The notes below the pieces were generated by a model. That model was not told the origin of the DNA, searched no databases, and saw only the letters and a program-made list of their open reading frames with translations. Positions 1 to 13,073 of a stretch of DNA of 64,000 bases are shown in pieces (positions within the stretch are counted from its first letter, which is position 1; every line of letters begins with the position of its first letter). The DNA is taken from assembly GCA_030686995.1 (NCBI GenBank), contig CM060680.1:198821322-198885321 (forward strand). The letters are read 5' to 3'. The translations under genes and the position numbers were made by a program. Source of the DNA: Artemisia argyi. Taxonomy: Eukaryota > Streptophyta > Magnoliopsida > Asterales > Asteraceae.

Positions 1-168
1 TCTCTAATCTTCCATTAAATTAGAGTTTCAATAAAATCCTAAATATTTTCCCACAAATTGAAACAAAATTTAAATTAAAAAAAAAAATCACAAATCCTTT
101 TAGAATATAACTAAAAGCCCTATATCAAATTCAAACAAAATCAAGTAGTTATATATTAAAAATCATAC

Positions 169-352
169 CTTTAGACCATTGAAATAATTTTTGTTCTTTC
201 ATAAATGTATTATCAGAATTATCTTTGTAAGCAATGCAACAACAATTAAATTGAAACATGTTTTCTTCAATTAAATTTTCAAAACGCCCAATTTTTTTAT
301 TTTGGATTTGACTTGGAACTGTGGGTTGAAGAAAAATCGGTTGGGTCGACAT
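169..352 (-). CDS. possible first exon of an unidentified gene
   Basis: An open frame on the minus strand begins with ATG at 352 and encodes about 61 residues up to a plausible splice donor (AAAG|GTATGA) near 168. If it is a gene, the rest lies to the left of the window. The peptide has a Cys-rich stretch (CCCIAY) and no domain I recognise. The upstream sequence contains phrases that look repeat-like, so this could also be a chance frame. Low confidence. Confidence 0.2.
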
Positions 353-518
353 TATAATTCTGTATCGTTTTGTTTTTTCTGAATTTTCAGTTTTAGCCCC
401 TCAAGTCTTGAAGATAACCCCCGTGTTTTTAAAGTTTTTATTTTTTTATACTTTTGACACATATAGTTTTTAGCTCAATTTTCCTTAAAAAAATGAATTT
501 ATCAATACTTTTGCCAAA

Positions 519-1137
519 TATGGAAGTAGGGATGGCAAAAGCATCCGAAACCGACGGGGTGAAACATAAACCCGAACCGGTTGGGTCGGGTTCAGGGGCG
601 GGTTGGAGGGTTTGGGTATTGATAATATTATTTAGCCGGGTACAGGTTCGGTGACGGGTTCTAGTAATACCTGCCCGATTACCCGTACCCGTACCCGTAT
701 CCGTTTATCCGGATCTATACCCGCTCTATTGATATTATAATTAACTAGAATATATATACATTATACATAATTTCTTCCATTATATTTTTTTATATAAGTA
801 TTTCTATTACATAACACATTTTATTTTGTACATAAACTAATCAAAAGTGTTAAATCGTTTGATATGATATTCATTTTCTTTAACTTTTAATTTTTTTTGA
901 ATATATTAGGGTGTTTTCTTTGTTTTGTCGGTGGATTTTATTGTAACTTAATCTTAATACCGTCATTTTTTTCATATAATATTCAATTGGGGATGACCGA
1001 TATCCGTGAGGAAAACCGAAAAACCGATGGATAATATTAATCGGGTACCGGCGGATAATGGGGCGAGTACGGGTTTGGATATTATAAACGGGTACGGGTA
1101 CACTAGAACCCGACCCGTTGCCATCCCTGTATGGAAG
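519..1137. mobile_element. non-autonomous hAT element (MITE-like), 603 bp
   Basis: The body is 527-1129. Its ends form a near-perfect 12-bp TIR (TAGGGATGGCAA left; the right end reads TTGCCATCCCTG, one mismatch). It is flanked by a perfect 8-bp duplication TATGGAAG at 519-526 and 1130-1137, the size typical of hAT insertions. Subterminal regions are rich in short GGGTACGGG/ACCCG repeats on both sides. There is no coding capacity. The TIR resembles that of the 23-kb hAT at 20905 (TAGGGATGAGCA), so the two are probably related families. Confidence 0.9.
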
Positions 1138-1177
1138 TATTAAGGTTTTTTTTAATTAAACATATTTTAAAAAATAA

Positions 1178-1452
1178 TACTCCCTCCGTCCCAAAATTAT
1201 TGTCCCCGACAAAAAACACACAGTTTAAGAAAAGTACAAGTATTTCAGCATTCTCTTTCTTACTTTTTGAAAGAATGACAATTTTGCCCTTAGGTAATTA
1301 ATTAAAGCCTTCTTTAAGGTATGTAATAATAATTTTAAATAAGGGTAATATTAAACTTGGTTAAACTTTCATATCTATTTTTAGTAGTGGATAATTAAAT
1401 TGGGACATCTCAAAAGGGAAACGTGGACAATAAATTTGGGACGGAGGGAGTA
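1178..1452. mobile_element. Stowaway-type MITE (Tc1/mariner)
   Basis: The body is 1180-1450 (271 bp), bounded by inverted repeats that begin CTCCCTCCGTCCC and continue into AAATTATTGTCC, and flanked by TA on both sides (1178-1179, 1451-1452). This terminal sequence and the TA target are standard for plant Stowaway elements. There is no ORF. Confidence 0.92.
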
Positions 1453-1517
1453 ACAATCTTAATATAATACTAGTATTACTTAATAAGGAATGAATTATTT
1501 TTTTGAAATAAAAATAC

Positions 1518-1966
1518 GATAAAAGTCCAAAATACATCCCTGTAGTATGCCCAAATCCCGCTTTTCATCCTCGTGTTTTTTTGGAACAAAACCATCCTCG
1601 TGTTTTAAAGTTGGCACAAATACATCCCTCTGTTAGTAATATCAGTTAATTAGGAGTAACGATGCAAATGATTTTCCGTTATCTCCTAACAAGAGTTAAA
1701 ATATTTGCATCATTAGTACTCATTGAGTTAAAATATTTGCATCGTTAGTCCTCATTGACTATAGATTTTAAATGTTTACATCGTTAGTCCCGTTGAGTTA
1801 AAATATTTGCATCGTTTTGCATTGTTAGTCCTCATTAACTGATATTACTAACGGATGAATGTATTTGTGCCAACTTTAAAACACAAGGATGGTTTTGTTC
1901 CGAAAAAACACGGCGATGAAAAGCAGGATTTGGTCATACCACATGGATGTATTTTAGACTTTTCTC
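1518..1966. mobile_element. foldback element with ~115-bp inverted arms
   Basis: The left arm (about 1518-1640) and right arm (about 1850-1966) are imperfect inverted copies. Both begin GANAAAAGTC(C/T)AAAATACATCC and share the phrase AAAGTTGGCACAAATACAT. The flanks are A-rich, so a target duplication cannot be read with confidence; roughly 9 bp, Mutator-like, is possible. The centre holds degenerate tandem units around GAGTTAAAATATTTGCATCG. No coding sequence. Confidence 0.7.
1693..1840. repeat. degenerate ~35-bp tandem repeats inside the foldback element
   Basis: About four copies of a unit containing GTTAAAATATTTGCATCGTT followed by AGTCCTCATTGA can be read in direct order, one diverged (TTTAAATGTTTACATCG). 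They form the loop of the foldback element. Confidence 0.65.
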
Positions 1967-2692
1967 AAAAAAATTCCCACTAAAGATTTAGTTTTATTAG
2001 GAAAAGATATCATAACCAATAATTCAAGTTTAATTCTTTAGCTGAAAAGAGAATTCAACAAAAGATTTTGAAACTGGGCCTAGGCCCGTGTATACGCATT
2101 TTTTGGACTTACCAATATTAGATCAAATCATAATTAATGGGCCGAGCTTTGAACTTGGCCTTCATACTATTTTTATTTGTATGATAACAACTTTTTTATG
2201 TTGCTCCAGAAAAGCACAAACTAACTATATAGTTTCTTCAATCTAATAACGTAGTTTTGAACTAAGACATGTTTAAGACACATTGTGAAATAATATGTGA
2301 GTGAATATTGTGATAAAAAAAATATAAATAATGGTGGATCTTAACATTGATCTCTAGAAAATATCACATGCAAGTGATATAGCACACAAATCTTATACTA
2401 TTTCGGAAATGTCTTTAACGAGATTTAAATCTATAGCCTCTTGGTTGATGGACACACCCGTACGACATAAAACTAGGCCACTAAGAGGATGTTAAGATCG
2501 TCAAACATCCACTGGTTTTTGTTTTTGTTATATTTTCATTAATGTATACATGTAGACTCGCTCCCAACTTCAAATACATCTCTTGTTTGTTTATAAGTCT
2601 AAGCAAAGTCTTTACTTTTACACTTCTATCGTTATGGTAAGTGTATTTTTTCGATAGATGCGTATATTTTCAAATTTTCAAATGTCCCGTTA

Positions 2693-2893
2693 TACTACCT
2701 CCGTCTCAAAATTATTGTCCACATTTCTATTTTGAGATGTCTCAAATTAATTGTTCACTTTTCCTTTTAACTAAAAACAAGAGAATATAATAAGGGAATA
2801 TTCTTTTTGAGTGGTTGAAAACAAAAGTGACCTCACTTTTATTAAACTTTATAATTCTTGTCTCCTGACAATAATTTTGAGACGGAGAGAGTA
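2693..2893. mobile_element. Stowaway-type MITE, nested
   Basis: The body is 2695-2891 (197 bp). The ends are CTACCTCCGTCTCAAAATTA and its inverted counterpart ending ACGGAGAGAG, with TA on both sides. It splits the left arm of the larger inverted-repeat element, so it inserted later. Confidence 0.88.
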
Positions 2894-3036
2894 ATACGTG
2901 TACTAAAAAAAACTACATGTATGATACCTAAACTTTCAAATTCGTGCAAATATAATATAGGAAAACTTGTCTTATCGGCTAAAGGTATCGAGTTATATGT
3001 GGAGTTTATGTGGTACTTACGTGGCACTTCTGTTGC

Positions 3037-3140
<104 letters not shown>

Positions 3141-3406
3141 TTTAAGCGATAAAATAGACGCGCACTTTTTCAAATATTTCATTATGGTGCATGTACTAAA
3201 AAACCTATTCGTCTTTTGTTATAACTACTGTGATCATCACATGATTTCTTTATGACCATCAACACATGCATAACCATCACATGCTACCATCATGACCATC
3301 ACCCTGTAACCTACAACCGTTGTCTTTGCCATAACCACCACCCCCTTAACCAACAACCCTTACAACTATTTTCGAAGATTATGCACAACTTATTAAAAAG
3401 GGTGTT

Positions 3407-3427
3407 GGGGGGGGGGGGGGGGGGGGG
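3407..3427 (+). repeat. G21 homopolymer beginning a G-rich stretch
   Basis: Twenty-one consecutive G residues are followed to about 3540 by G-rich sequence (GGGGTGGTGG, GGGTGTTGG, GGGTGGAGG). The strand could form G-quadruplexes. There is no gene here. Confidence 0.9.
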
Positions 3428-3782
3428 TGTGGGGTGGTGGTCAAGTGTGAGTAGGGTGTTGGCAAGGGTGTGGGGTGGTGGTGGGTGTGTTTAGGGTGGA
3501 GGTGGGATGGCGGTGACGTGTAGTGGTGGAGTGGGGCGGTTGCAATGTTAAAGGTTGAATGACGGGTGTTTGGAACATTGCATATGAGTAATTAGGGTGT
3601 TTATATTTTAGTTTTTGTGTAGGGTTAAAAAAAACATAAAAATATAAAATTTTGTCAGTTTAACTGGTAGCCGGTAAAAAATCAATCATATTAGTAGAAC
3701 AAAACTGAAAGTTCACATGTTATACAAATAGCTTTTTTGGTACACGTATCATAACGGGAAATTTGAAAAATTATATGTTCTT

Positions 3783-5593
3783 AAACCTTTCTTTTAATGA
3801 AGTTTCAACATCAAACCAGTGTTGTAACTTTGTCGTTATTGTATCTTTTATTCTTTTGAATCCACATATTTGTCCATATCTTATCTAACAATAATTTTGT
3901 GCATGTCTTTATCAATAATAAAGCTCCAATATTTCAACTTTCAATCAATTAAGCTTATTGTATCTACTATCTAGCTAGCATTAAATTAGCTTCTACTCGT
4001 AGTTTGTTTGACATTTTCAGCATGAGAATTTTCAAAAGCAATGCAGATAATGCTAAGTCATCACTCTCACTATCAAGAAAAATTGTTAACAATATTTTTA
4101 AATGGATACTAATAAACCAGAGGCGGACACACTTAAGTCACAGGGTATGCACGTAGATACTCTTTGAGTCTAGTACAAAAAACGCACACACTTTGACACT
4201 TTGTTAGATTTCTGGATTCGCCACTCTAATAGAAGTGATTTAAAATAACCGCATTATGTGAATCCGATCAAGCTTGTTTGTTTAGTATCAAACTTAAACC
4301 AAATAAAACTTTTTGTTATAGTCGATATATAAGAATTAAATTTAAATTGAAAATGTTTGGATGGGTTTAATTTATTTAGGTGGTGAGCATGAAGTTGATT
4401 GTCAGGGAGTAGTGATGGAAGGCCCATTTGTGAGCTTTGAATGGAATCTATTCAAGTGTTTTTCACTTATCATTAGATTTGGTAAATGCAACTTTAATAA
4501 AAGGACTTGCCATTTTCAATCACTATTGCCCAACTCATTTTGCTCTTGTTAAAAGTATCCAATCATATATCCTTTTCTATTATATTTGAATTTAACGATC
4601 ATGATCGTATAGCTTGTGTTTGTACAATGCGCGGTTACGCTTTTAGCTCAAACGATCATAGGTGGTCCAAATGGAAACCGGGATATATGGATGTATAAGT
4701 ATGAGAAATGGCTTTCAAATAAGATTTTGTTACGTACAAAAATGAAGAAAAGAACTACAGAGTACTTAGTTATCATTGATGGATTTCAATCATATGAAAT
4801 AGGGCCAACTCGAAAGCCTTATGCTTAGTTGTAAATAGGCTTTTGATCTGTGATTCAGTGATGTGTCGCTTTGCATGCTTTATCTGCCATTTTAGAACTA
4901 TTGATTACATTCATAGAAACCGACTTGGTGAGTGGTGTCGAATCATGGGTCATGGCTCAAGGCATGCAGTGTAACTCGTTGGGACGGGATGGTCCGGTGT
5001 GGTGATGGTTCATCGTCCTTAGCTATCTTTCTTTATTTAAAGATGTTAACTTTGCAGGGTACAAGGGTAAACTTGAACCGACACCCTTGTGATGAACATT
5101 CAACACTATCACTCTCACATTCTTTTTATAAACAATTTTCAGGTTCTTTTTCTTTAATTTAACATCATGGGTTGGGAGGGAAATCAAAAGGGTAAGTTAT
5201 ACAAATGTTTTAGGTATAGGGACCCCTCAATAGTATGGGCACCCAACTCCTATTCATGCTTTCAACTCTCAATGGTTTATAGTACTTGTAAGGTATTGTT
5301 TTGGCAACTTTGAATGGTCATGTTGAATGTCACCAAGAAAGTTAGTTCAAGTCACTAGAAAACAAGTAGCAAAGATGAATTGTACAGTGCTAGCATACAT
5401 CATTGTAGTTTGATATGGATTGTACAAGTTGCAAGCAACTATTGATATTCATGCTTGGTACAATGAAAAGACGTTCTTGTAAAAATGTCATTTCTGATTT
5501 TGTAAAGTGTGATTAATGGAAAAGTGAAGATCAAATTGTGTAATGTTCATCTTCTAACGTGATCAATAAGTCCTTAGTATTGTGTAACAATAG
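3783..5593. other. intergenic, no gene recognised
   Basis: AT-rich sequence with only short open frames (up to about 75 codons) of unremarkable composition. I see no splice-compatible coding series, no RNA gene and no clear element termini. Confidence 0.5.
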
Positions 5594-6918
5594 ATTACTG
5601 TGGAAAACTAGGAGGGATTAAATAGTTTTATCGTTTTAAAATCATAGTTTCAAAAACTTATCGTGAAATCAAGCGATGATAAAATATAAATGTAAATGCA
5701 AGACAATAAGTAAATAATGAAAAGATCAAACTATAACACAAAAATCTATGTTAGTTCGGTAAAGAAGCTTCTTCTTCGCCTTACTCCACTCTCCGAGTTT
5801 TCGACTCGAGAGTTCATTTCACTATGTCAATAAGTTCCCTTACTTGGCCGAAAAAACCGTACAACGTTGTTTATACTTTTGCCGATACAAAGCTAAATAT
5901 CGAGTTCTAACCAAGGTAGAACCGACCATTTACTCTATGTATTTTGAGGATTAAAATAATAGCCTAACTCCCTATTTTAGTGTATGATGGTGTTTATGAA
6001 CTTTTGTGTATGATAGTGAAATATAATAGCACAACTAAGTTGCAAATACAAAAGCTAACAATTATAGCACATAAGACTTGGAAATCTTCTTGTATTATTC
6101 CCTTGCTAGAAAGATGGTTAGCTGTGGATCACTTGTAATAAAAACTAGATAATGATCAAAGGATTGTATGTATGATTGTATGAAAGAATGCTAGAAAGAT
6201 TATTGCAAAGGGTAAGAAAAATAGTATGCAAATGGCTTGCTTAAATAAGCAAGAGTGGAACTGGACAAGACCCCGACGGACCCACGCCTCCAAGAGGGGT
6301 TCGTCCCTCTGCAAGGGTCTGCCACTCACAACACAACCCAAATTCTATATATTTTTTTATGGGTCAATCATGTCTTTTTTGGACGATTTCCTTACTTGTG
6401 ATGTAAAAAATCAGGGATAAATGAGCAATATTCTCTTTTGGATTGTAAATCACATGATGCTATAAATGGCTAATTGTGTTTTTCATAAAAAACAAGTTTT
6501 ATAATTTTCTCTTGGTTTTGGATTATTACTAAAATGGTTAATCCTCTTTTTAAATGCAAGATTGCATTAGGTATACTTCCTAAAAGAGAAAATACCTTCT
6601 AGATGATTAACTTTTAATTATTACCAAAATGGTAAATTCTTACATTCTATGCATGATTTCATATAAAATTTTCCCAAAGGGGAAAGATGATTGACTAATT
6701 AGTCAAATAAACATTAAAACATTATTTTAAAATGAAAGTGATTTGTAAAATAAATGTAAACTTTTATAAATGTATGCAATGATACAAGTGTTTAATGCAT
6801 TATGTATGATAAAACATCTTTTGATCGTTGTACAAGTTTTAAGGATTCACATTCATACCTTAAGTGATGTTCTTCAAGTGAAACCTTAAGTCTAAAACTT
6901 ATTTACTTCGACTTTTAC

Positions 6919-7001
<83 letters not shown>

Positions 7002-7068
7002 TTAACAAAATGCAGAGAAATCATTATAAAAATAACTTTTTATGCGATTATTTGTATTAAAAGATTAC
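5594..7068. mobile_element. solo LTR, family A copy 1
   Basis: The body is 5599-7063. It starts TGTGGAAAACTAG and is alignable over its length with the second copy at 14870-16408 (shared CTTACTCCACTC/CCTACTCCACTC, ACTCGAGAGTT, TTCACTATGTCAA and CATTCATACCTTAA blocks). A 5-bp duplication ATTAC flanks it (5594-5598, 7064-7068). The 3' terminal CA is mutated. A (TA)n tract sits near its right end. No PBS, PPT or coding region adjoins, so it is read as a solo LTR; the retroelement superfamily is not certain. Confidence 0.72.
6923..6999. repeat. (TA)n microsatellite
   Basis: About 77 bp of uninterrupted TA, inside the solo LTR. Confidence 0.97.
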
Positions 7069-7210
7069 ATTAGAGGCATTGTAGAACAGTGGTACGAGAT
7101 ATGATGTGAGAATGCTCCCCATGGTTGCAGGCACAGGTACTGTCTAAGACGCGTGTGATAAATTTGTGATGTATATAGTGTGAAACAATTAGTTTTGTTT
7201 TAATTTTTAA

Positions 7211-7457
7211 AAATCTATATGGAAACCACGTGGGGTGACCCCGGTGGTTTGGATTTGGTCTCTCAAGTGGTTAAAGTCCCTGGAGGTCACAAGCTCAAAC
7301 CTTGGGGAGAAAATTAATCTCCATGTGGTCACGGAGGTTCACCTGCGATGACTCCGGGCTATCCAAAAGGGTAGTCGCTCTGGGATTAGTCAGCTCGCAA
7401 TGTCGAGTCGGAACCCAGGAAAAAACAAGAAAAGAAAAGAAAAAAAATCTATATGGA
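7211..7457 (+). mobile_element. SINE, copy 1
   Basis: The body is 7224-7444. A tRNA-like 5' region (GGGGTGACCCCGGTGGTTTG, then a B-box-like CAAGCTCAAACC) is followed by a conserved body (GGTCACGGAGGTTCACCTGCG) and an A-rich tail. The 13-bp target duplication AAATCTATATGGA flanks it at 7211-7223 and 7445-7457. A second member lies in reverse orientation at 55622-55844. There is no ORF; such elements are transcribed by RNA polymerase III and mobilised by LINE machinery. Confidence 0.9.
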
Positions 7458-10400
7458 TTACACTTTAATACTAACACGTTGGATTTGAATTATACCATGT
7501 AACTTTAGATTAGAGTTTTAATATGAACAATATAATCAAAGTTTGTTGTGATTGTTCTACATAATTTCTATGCATGTTATATTTGTATACCAATATATAT
7601 TTTCAAAAATAGGGAAGTAGAGCATAGGATTCTTGAAATCCCTTTTCTCTTTAGATGATAATGGTGGCATGGCAAGGCAGTGGCAATGCAACAAAAGATG
7701 AGTACAATGGAGAAAGTGATTTACATTTGAATTTTGATTAAGATATAACAAAATGGAAAATGATGGCTGCCTTTATCAAAAATAAAAAATAAAAAAATCT
7801 ATGTCATAATATGTAGTCAAAAATTATTCAAGAATGTTTTAATTTGAATATAAACACGCATGCACTGCATATCAGTATTTATGAGTAGCTTTCATCTTCT
7901 AGCTAGTTCATATTCAACTAGTTAAGTTTTTCTTAACGGCAATTAATTATCTCAAAATATACACTATAAGTGATCTCACATGCATGTGTCAAGGAGAACT
8001 TGAACACCTCAAAATATCAATATTTGACAAGTTAAAAGAATGTTTTGTATACTAATATATGTGATAACATGTACATGGAGAACACAAGATTTGATGAGTT
8101 AAAAGTTTGTTTTAGATAAAAACAAAGAAAGATAAGGAGCTAAAAAGTCATACAAAATATGATGTCCACAAGACATAACAAAATATGACCCACACGTATA
8201 CATGTAGGAATCCCAAGCAAAAACTCAGTTTATATGTTACCCTACAAACACAAATTTTCCTAACTTTACTTTGTTTTAAACGCTAAAAGCTAGCTAATTA
8301 TTTCACACGTGGGTCTTGATTTACCACTTTCTTATGTATTCATCAAGTTAGATTCGTATTTTATCGCTAATATATTGTTTAAAGACTGTAAAGGTGTTTG
8401 CATGTGTGTATATATTGTGGAATAGTATGAAAGCAAAATGAACACGTTAAAATGTATGCTTTTATCTTTTACGTTTACTATATAATGAAATTTTCAAAGA
8501 TAAAATCCATCAACTTTAGCTTCAAATAAATTAATATATAAATCATTAAAACATGCATTGTTAGTAAGCAAGAAGTAGACATATATATGTCCTTTTAAAA
8601 TCACATGGTAACATTTTAACACCATGAATGACGTTGGGCTTATGACTAAGATAGAAACAATAGACTTTTTAGGTGAAAAGTACATCAAAATGATTAGACT
8701 CTTAACTAATAAGGCAATAAGCCAGAAAACCTATATGTATGTCGATAACCTAAGAATGAAACTTCAAACTTGATATAGTCTTATCTTGTCATGCATCATG
8801 AAGAGAGTACTTGCATGATTTTCATATCGAGCTTTCTTTATAAATATTTTCTCAAGCCATACAAGATGAACACGTGCAACACAAAAATGATCCAAACCTT
8901 CATTTAACCATTCATTATATCAACTTTTTTAGGCTAAAGTTAATGCTCAGCTCCTTCATTATGTCCTTGCCACTATACCAGGTGATTACAATGTGTGGGA
9001 CGCGTTGTTACAAACTTTCTCGTTTAAACTCCACACGTTCTCGTCTGACCTACAAAACCAGGTCCCATGCATATACAAGGAGGTGCATAAGTTGCATGCT
9101 CAACACAACACGAAAGACTATAAGTCTATAACTCACCCTCAAAGTTGAAAGCAAGATGGACGCCAAGAAAACCAAGTCCGATACACTATGTGATCATGTT
9201 TAAGTTGCATGGCTATCACACCTTAAGCTTGGCTCTATTATCATTAATTAATAACGCCAAAGTCAAAACCAAGGAGCAATTCAATACCATCAAGTTCAAC
9301 TAAAAACCATGGTGACAGTAACGGTAACCACGAGTATAGGCTTACAAGAGACTCAAATTTTCTTGTATATCATTGTGAGACGATTTTTTACAAACCGTAC
9401 CTTATCATTCGTTAACGCCCATTATTTACTTGTTTTTCAAGTCTTCTCACGTCATTTTCATCACCAACTGGAGATGCTCTAACAAGTTTGATCAAAAAAT
9501 TTGATATTTCAAACATTTATTTATAGAAATCACTTATGTTTCATTATTTATAATATACTAACACTTGTAAGTATGAATCGACTTGTCTTAAAAAAAAGAA
9601 GGTATGAATCGACTTTTGAATATGACAAAGATTCAAAAGTTGATGGGTTAGGGGGCATGCACTTGTATAAATTTATTCTATCTTTTGATGATTATCTCCA
9701 ACATTCTCCAAGTCCAACTTAGAATTAGTGAAAAAGATAGAGATTAGGGGACCTCAAGGAGCGCATATATAGTCTAGACTCTACTTTCGGCCTTTCATTT
9801 GAAAACAACCCAAGAAAACAATATAAGTGCTTTATAAATTATCATAAGTTATTTTGTTATAAAGTTGATTAATAAAGATATGGACTATTATTTGCAACTA
9901 TAGAAAAAAATACAGTAGCAAGTTATCATACTTGTCACTTTGAGAATGAAGCATCTTATCCTACTATTGCACATGAGCATTGTTGTACTTTTCTATAAGA
10001 ACAAAGTAGATGTCGGTAACTTTTAAGGATCATTACTATATTAGATAAAATTTAGTGATCAATCTAAGGGCACAGTTGACAAAAATAAATTTATTTCTGT
10101 AGTACTCACTTAAAATGGACAATTAAGCATTAATATTTGGTGTAATTGTTCTAAAAAGGCAATTTTATCAAATTGTAAAGTGGTCCCACATAATTTACTT
10201 TTTGTAACTTTTAGACAAAAATTTAGAAAATTACACCAAGACCCCTCTTGCTTTTTACATGTACCCCAAAAAACATGTCCCATGAGAATATGAGATACTT
10301 TAAAAAAATTTATGAATTTCTCTAGTTTTAAAAGTCCAAGTAAGTATGATTATGGTCGGTTAATCCAGATTTTATTTGTTCTTTCAAGATATTCATTATT

Positions 10401-10903
10401 GTTAAGTTCATGTTGTTTATCACTAATCATATAGTTTATCAAATAATACATATTTGTACTTTCTAACAAAACCAGAATAATTAACTTGGATAACAACAGT
10501 AATATTTTGACAACATAATATGAAAAAAATATATATTGTACATCACTTGGGACCCATGGTCATCAATCTCTTTTGGAATTTGGACCTCCATAAGAAGCTC
10601 CACTTGCAATTCCTTCCACCAAAAAATACTCATTAACTAATATGTAATTAGAAAAGCTAATCATGTCCTTAATTCCACATTACAGGAATGCTCCATTCAC
10701 CATTCTACATCTAATAAAGTAAGTAGACATTGTCTAGGTGTCACTTTTATGTTTGAGCATAATAAATTTAAGATGAGAAAAACATAAAACATAGTATTGA
10801 TTAACATGTATAAACTTAGATAAGATCATATTGTGACAACACACTGACTCATGAATATACAAAGTAATAAACCATTGTCATGTCAATTTAGACAGAAGTT
10901 TAG
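7458..10903. other. intergenic, no gene recognised
   Basis: AT-rich DNA. The only coding-like stretch is about 8943-9150 (+), where one frame reads through about 65 residues (containing LATIPGDYNVWDALLQTF) before a stop. It has no start or splice context and I do not recognise it; it could be a remnant of an element or pseudogene. Nothing else is supported. Confidence 0.45.
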
Positions 10904-11161
10904 TACTCCCTCCGTCCCATAATTATTGTCCACATTTGACTTTTTTAGTCTTTAGCTTTCAACTTTGACTGTAAATATTTTTATTTGTGATATATATTAC
11001 TTGATGCAAAATATATAAACGGATTGAGTTTTAAACGTATTTTCACGGGTATAATTTTCATCAAGGATTATATAACACAAGTAAAAATATTTAAGGTCAA
11101 AGTTGCAAAATAAAGACTTTTAAAGTCAAAAGTGGACAATAATTATGGGACGTAGGTAGTA
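10904..11161. mobile_element. Stowaway-type MITE
   Basis: The body is 10906-11159 (254 bp). Ends are CTCCCTCCGTCCCATAATTA and the inverted counterpart ending TTATGGGACGTAGGTAG, with flanking TA. Same family type as the copies at 1180 and 2695. Confidence 0.9.
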
Positions 11162-12138
11162 ACATTTTAAGTTTGTCAATCATTTTCTTATAAAACATGT
11201 TGGAAAATGAGATTTTGAGAGTCGTTCGACAAACTTTAATAGTGACTCTAAATATATAAAAATAGAAAATGAGTAAAACATGTTTCCAACATGTCTTCTA
11301 TAAATACAGTAGTTTTAAAGGAGCATCAACTTCATTTGAATACAATGTTCTAAATTAGTGATCTTAGAATGCTACATTCCTACTTATTTAAGTAGTTGTT
11401 AGATATTTATTTTCCAACATAACTCATGAAGACCATATATGACATGTTTGACTATCATCTTTAAGGTGACAAACTGACAAATGGACAATACCTAGTAAAT
11501 AAACTCATCATCTAGAACTATGGTAATTTTGAAGCTTTTAGAAAACCAAAAGAAACACTAGCTTTGAAGTGGGGAAATGGCATGAGAGCTAGCCATGGCC
11601 AAGAAACCAATATCAATTCCACTTTATAACGAAACGCTCCTTCCTTTCTCTTTTGAGAACATAAAATTAAAATATATGTGCATTGGGATTATGAATTCTT
11701 TGCTATCAAAGATATAAAATGATTATTAGACATTAGTCAAAAAAATCATACTTTCTCTTATTGGCTTTTAGTATGCTACAAAAATAATCTAACATGTACA
11801 TTGTGTGTGTATTGCATGGAGTATCATTATGCAACAACTACGTCATTTTACCTTCAAAATCCATTTTGCTAGAACTTAAAAGATTATGCATGTATAAGTG
11901 CATATGGTGACATGGTGTGGTAAAAAGGAATTTACGGGATCCCATGTCTTTTTCTCTTTCTTGAAGGAACTACCGGCATTTGCACTCGGCAAAACCCAAA
12001 AACACTTTCATACGAGACTTGAGTCCCGAAACAAAATAGAGAGAATGTGTTGATTTTGGGGGGAGAGAGAGAGAGAGTGTGTTTATTATTGTTTGTTGTG
12101 GGTGGTTGTGTGTATATTAAGCGCTTTTTTAAATGATA

Positions 12139-12221
<83 letters not shown>

Positions 12222-12422
12222 GAAGCGAGAGAAGGTGTTGTGATGATTATGGAAAAGTTGAAGAAAAATGTTGGAGAGAGAAAAAGTTAATTTGGAGCTG
12301 AGAAACCCCCTCATCACACCCTCTACCCTAATTCGATGATCACTAGTTGTTCATAGGTAGTTTTCATTTTAATCTCGACCATAAAATCGAGACATTCTAA
12401 AATTGGAGAACATATGACGTTG
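11162..12422. other. intergenic, no gene recognised
   Basis: AT-rich, with a short GA-rich run at about 12059-12078 and a (TA)n tract at 12142-12219. No coding series. Confidence 0.5.
12142..12219. repeat. (TA)n microsatellite
   Basis: About 78 bp of TA dinucleotides. Confidence 0.97.
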
Positions 12423-12431
12423 TCGTAAAAA

Positions 12432-12655
12432 GAGTAAATTACACCGATAGTCCCCAAACTCCGCTCATTTCTCAAATTTTGTTTCAAATTCTCAAAAATC
12501 GCAAATATAGTCCGAACATTTTCTATTAATTGCGCGCTTGGTCATTTTTTGCTAACGGTCGTTAGCATTTCTCGTTAGTTGACTTATGTGTAATGGGTAT
12601 ATACGTAATTTATATGTTTTTGTCAATTACATAGTTGGTCCTTAAAATTTTCAAA
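12432..12655 (+). repeat. left terminal inverted repeat of the MULE
   Basis: Pairs with 20075-20299 in reverse orientation, with scattered substitutions and small indels. The exact inner boundary is approximate. Confidence 0.82.
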
Positions 12656-13073
12656 TATCCAATTCTAAGTAAAAATACTCTAATTCATACAAACAATCTT
12701 CTTCAACCTCTCTTTCACCACCATTACCATTTATCTCTAATTCAAAACTTATAAAACTTTTCAACACAAATATTTCCCAACCTAATTTTAACATCAAGTC
12801 AGTCATCCCCATTTAACGTTTGTTGGCTTGGTTTTAAAACATTTCGAGAACCAAATTAGACATTTTGTCTTATTCAATTAACTAAAGTTCCATGGTAATT
12901 ATGAGAAGTCGTTTCACCGTCTATGTGTTTTAAATCGAGACTATTAATATTTCAGGTAATCCTTTTGATTACCACATAGCTTCTTGGGAACGGTTTGTTG
13001 TAGTTAAAAAGGGGTAAACATGAGCCATTTTATTCCACACATCTTACCATAACACAAAACACTTACCAAAAAA

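Noticed and set aside
4361..5162. Run of short plus-strand frames of 60-76 codons
   Set aside because: Different frames, no matching splice sites and no recognisable motif; consistent with chance.
8874..9131. Short frame with basic residues, and a neighbouring frame with LATIPGDYNVWDALL
   Set aside because: No start, splice or domain support; possibly a remnant of something, but not identifiable by eye.
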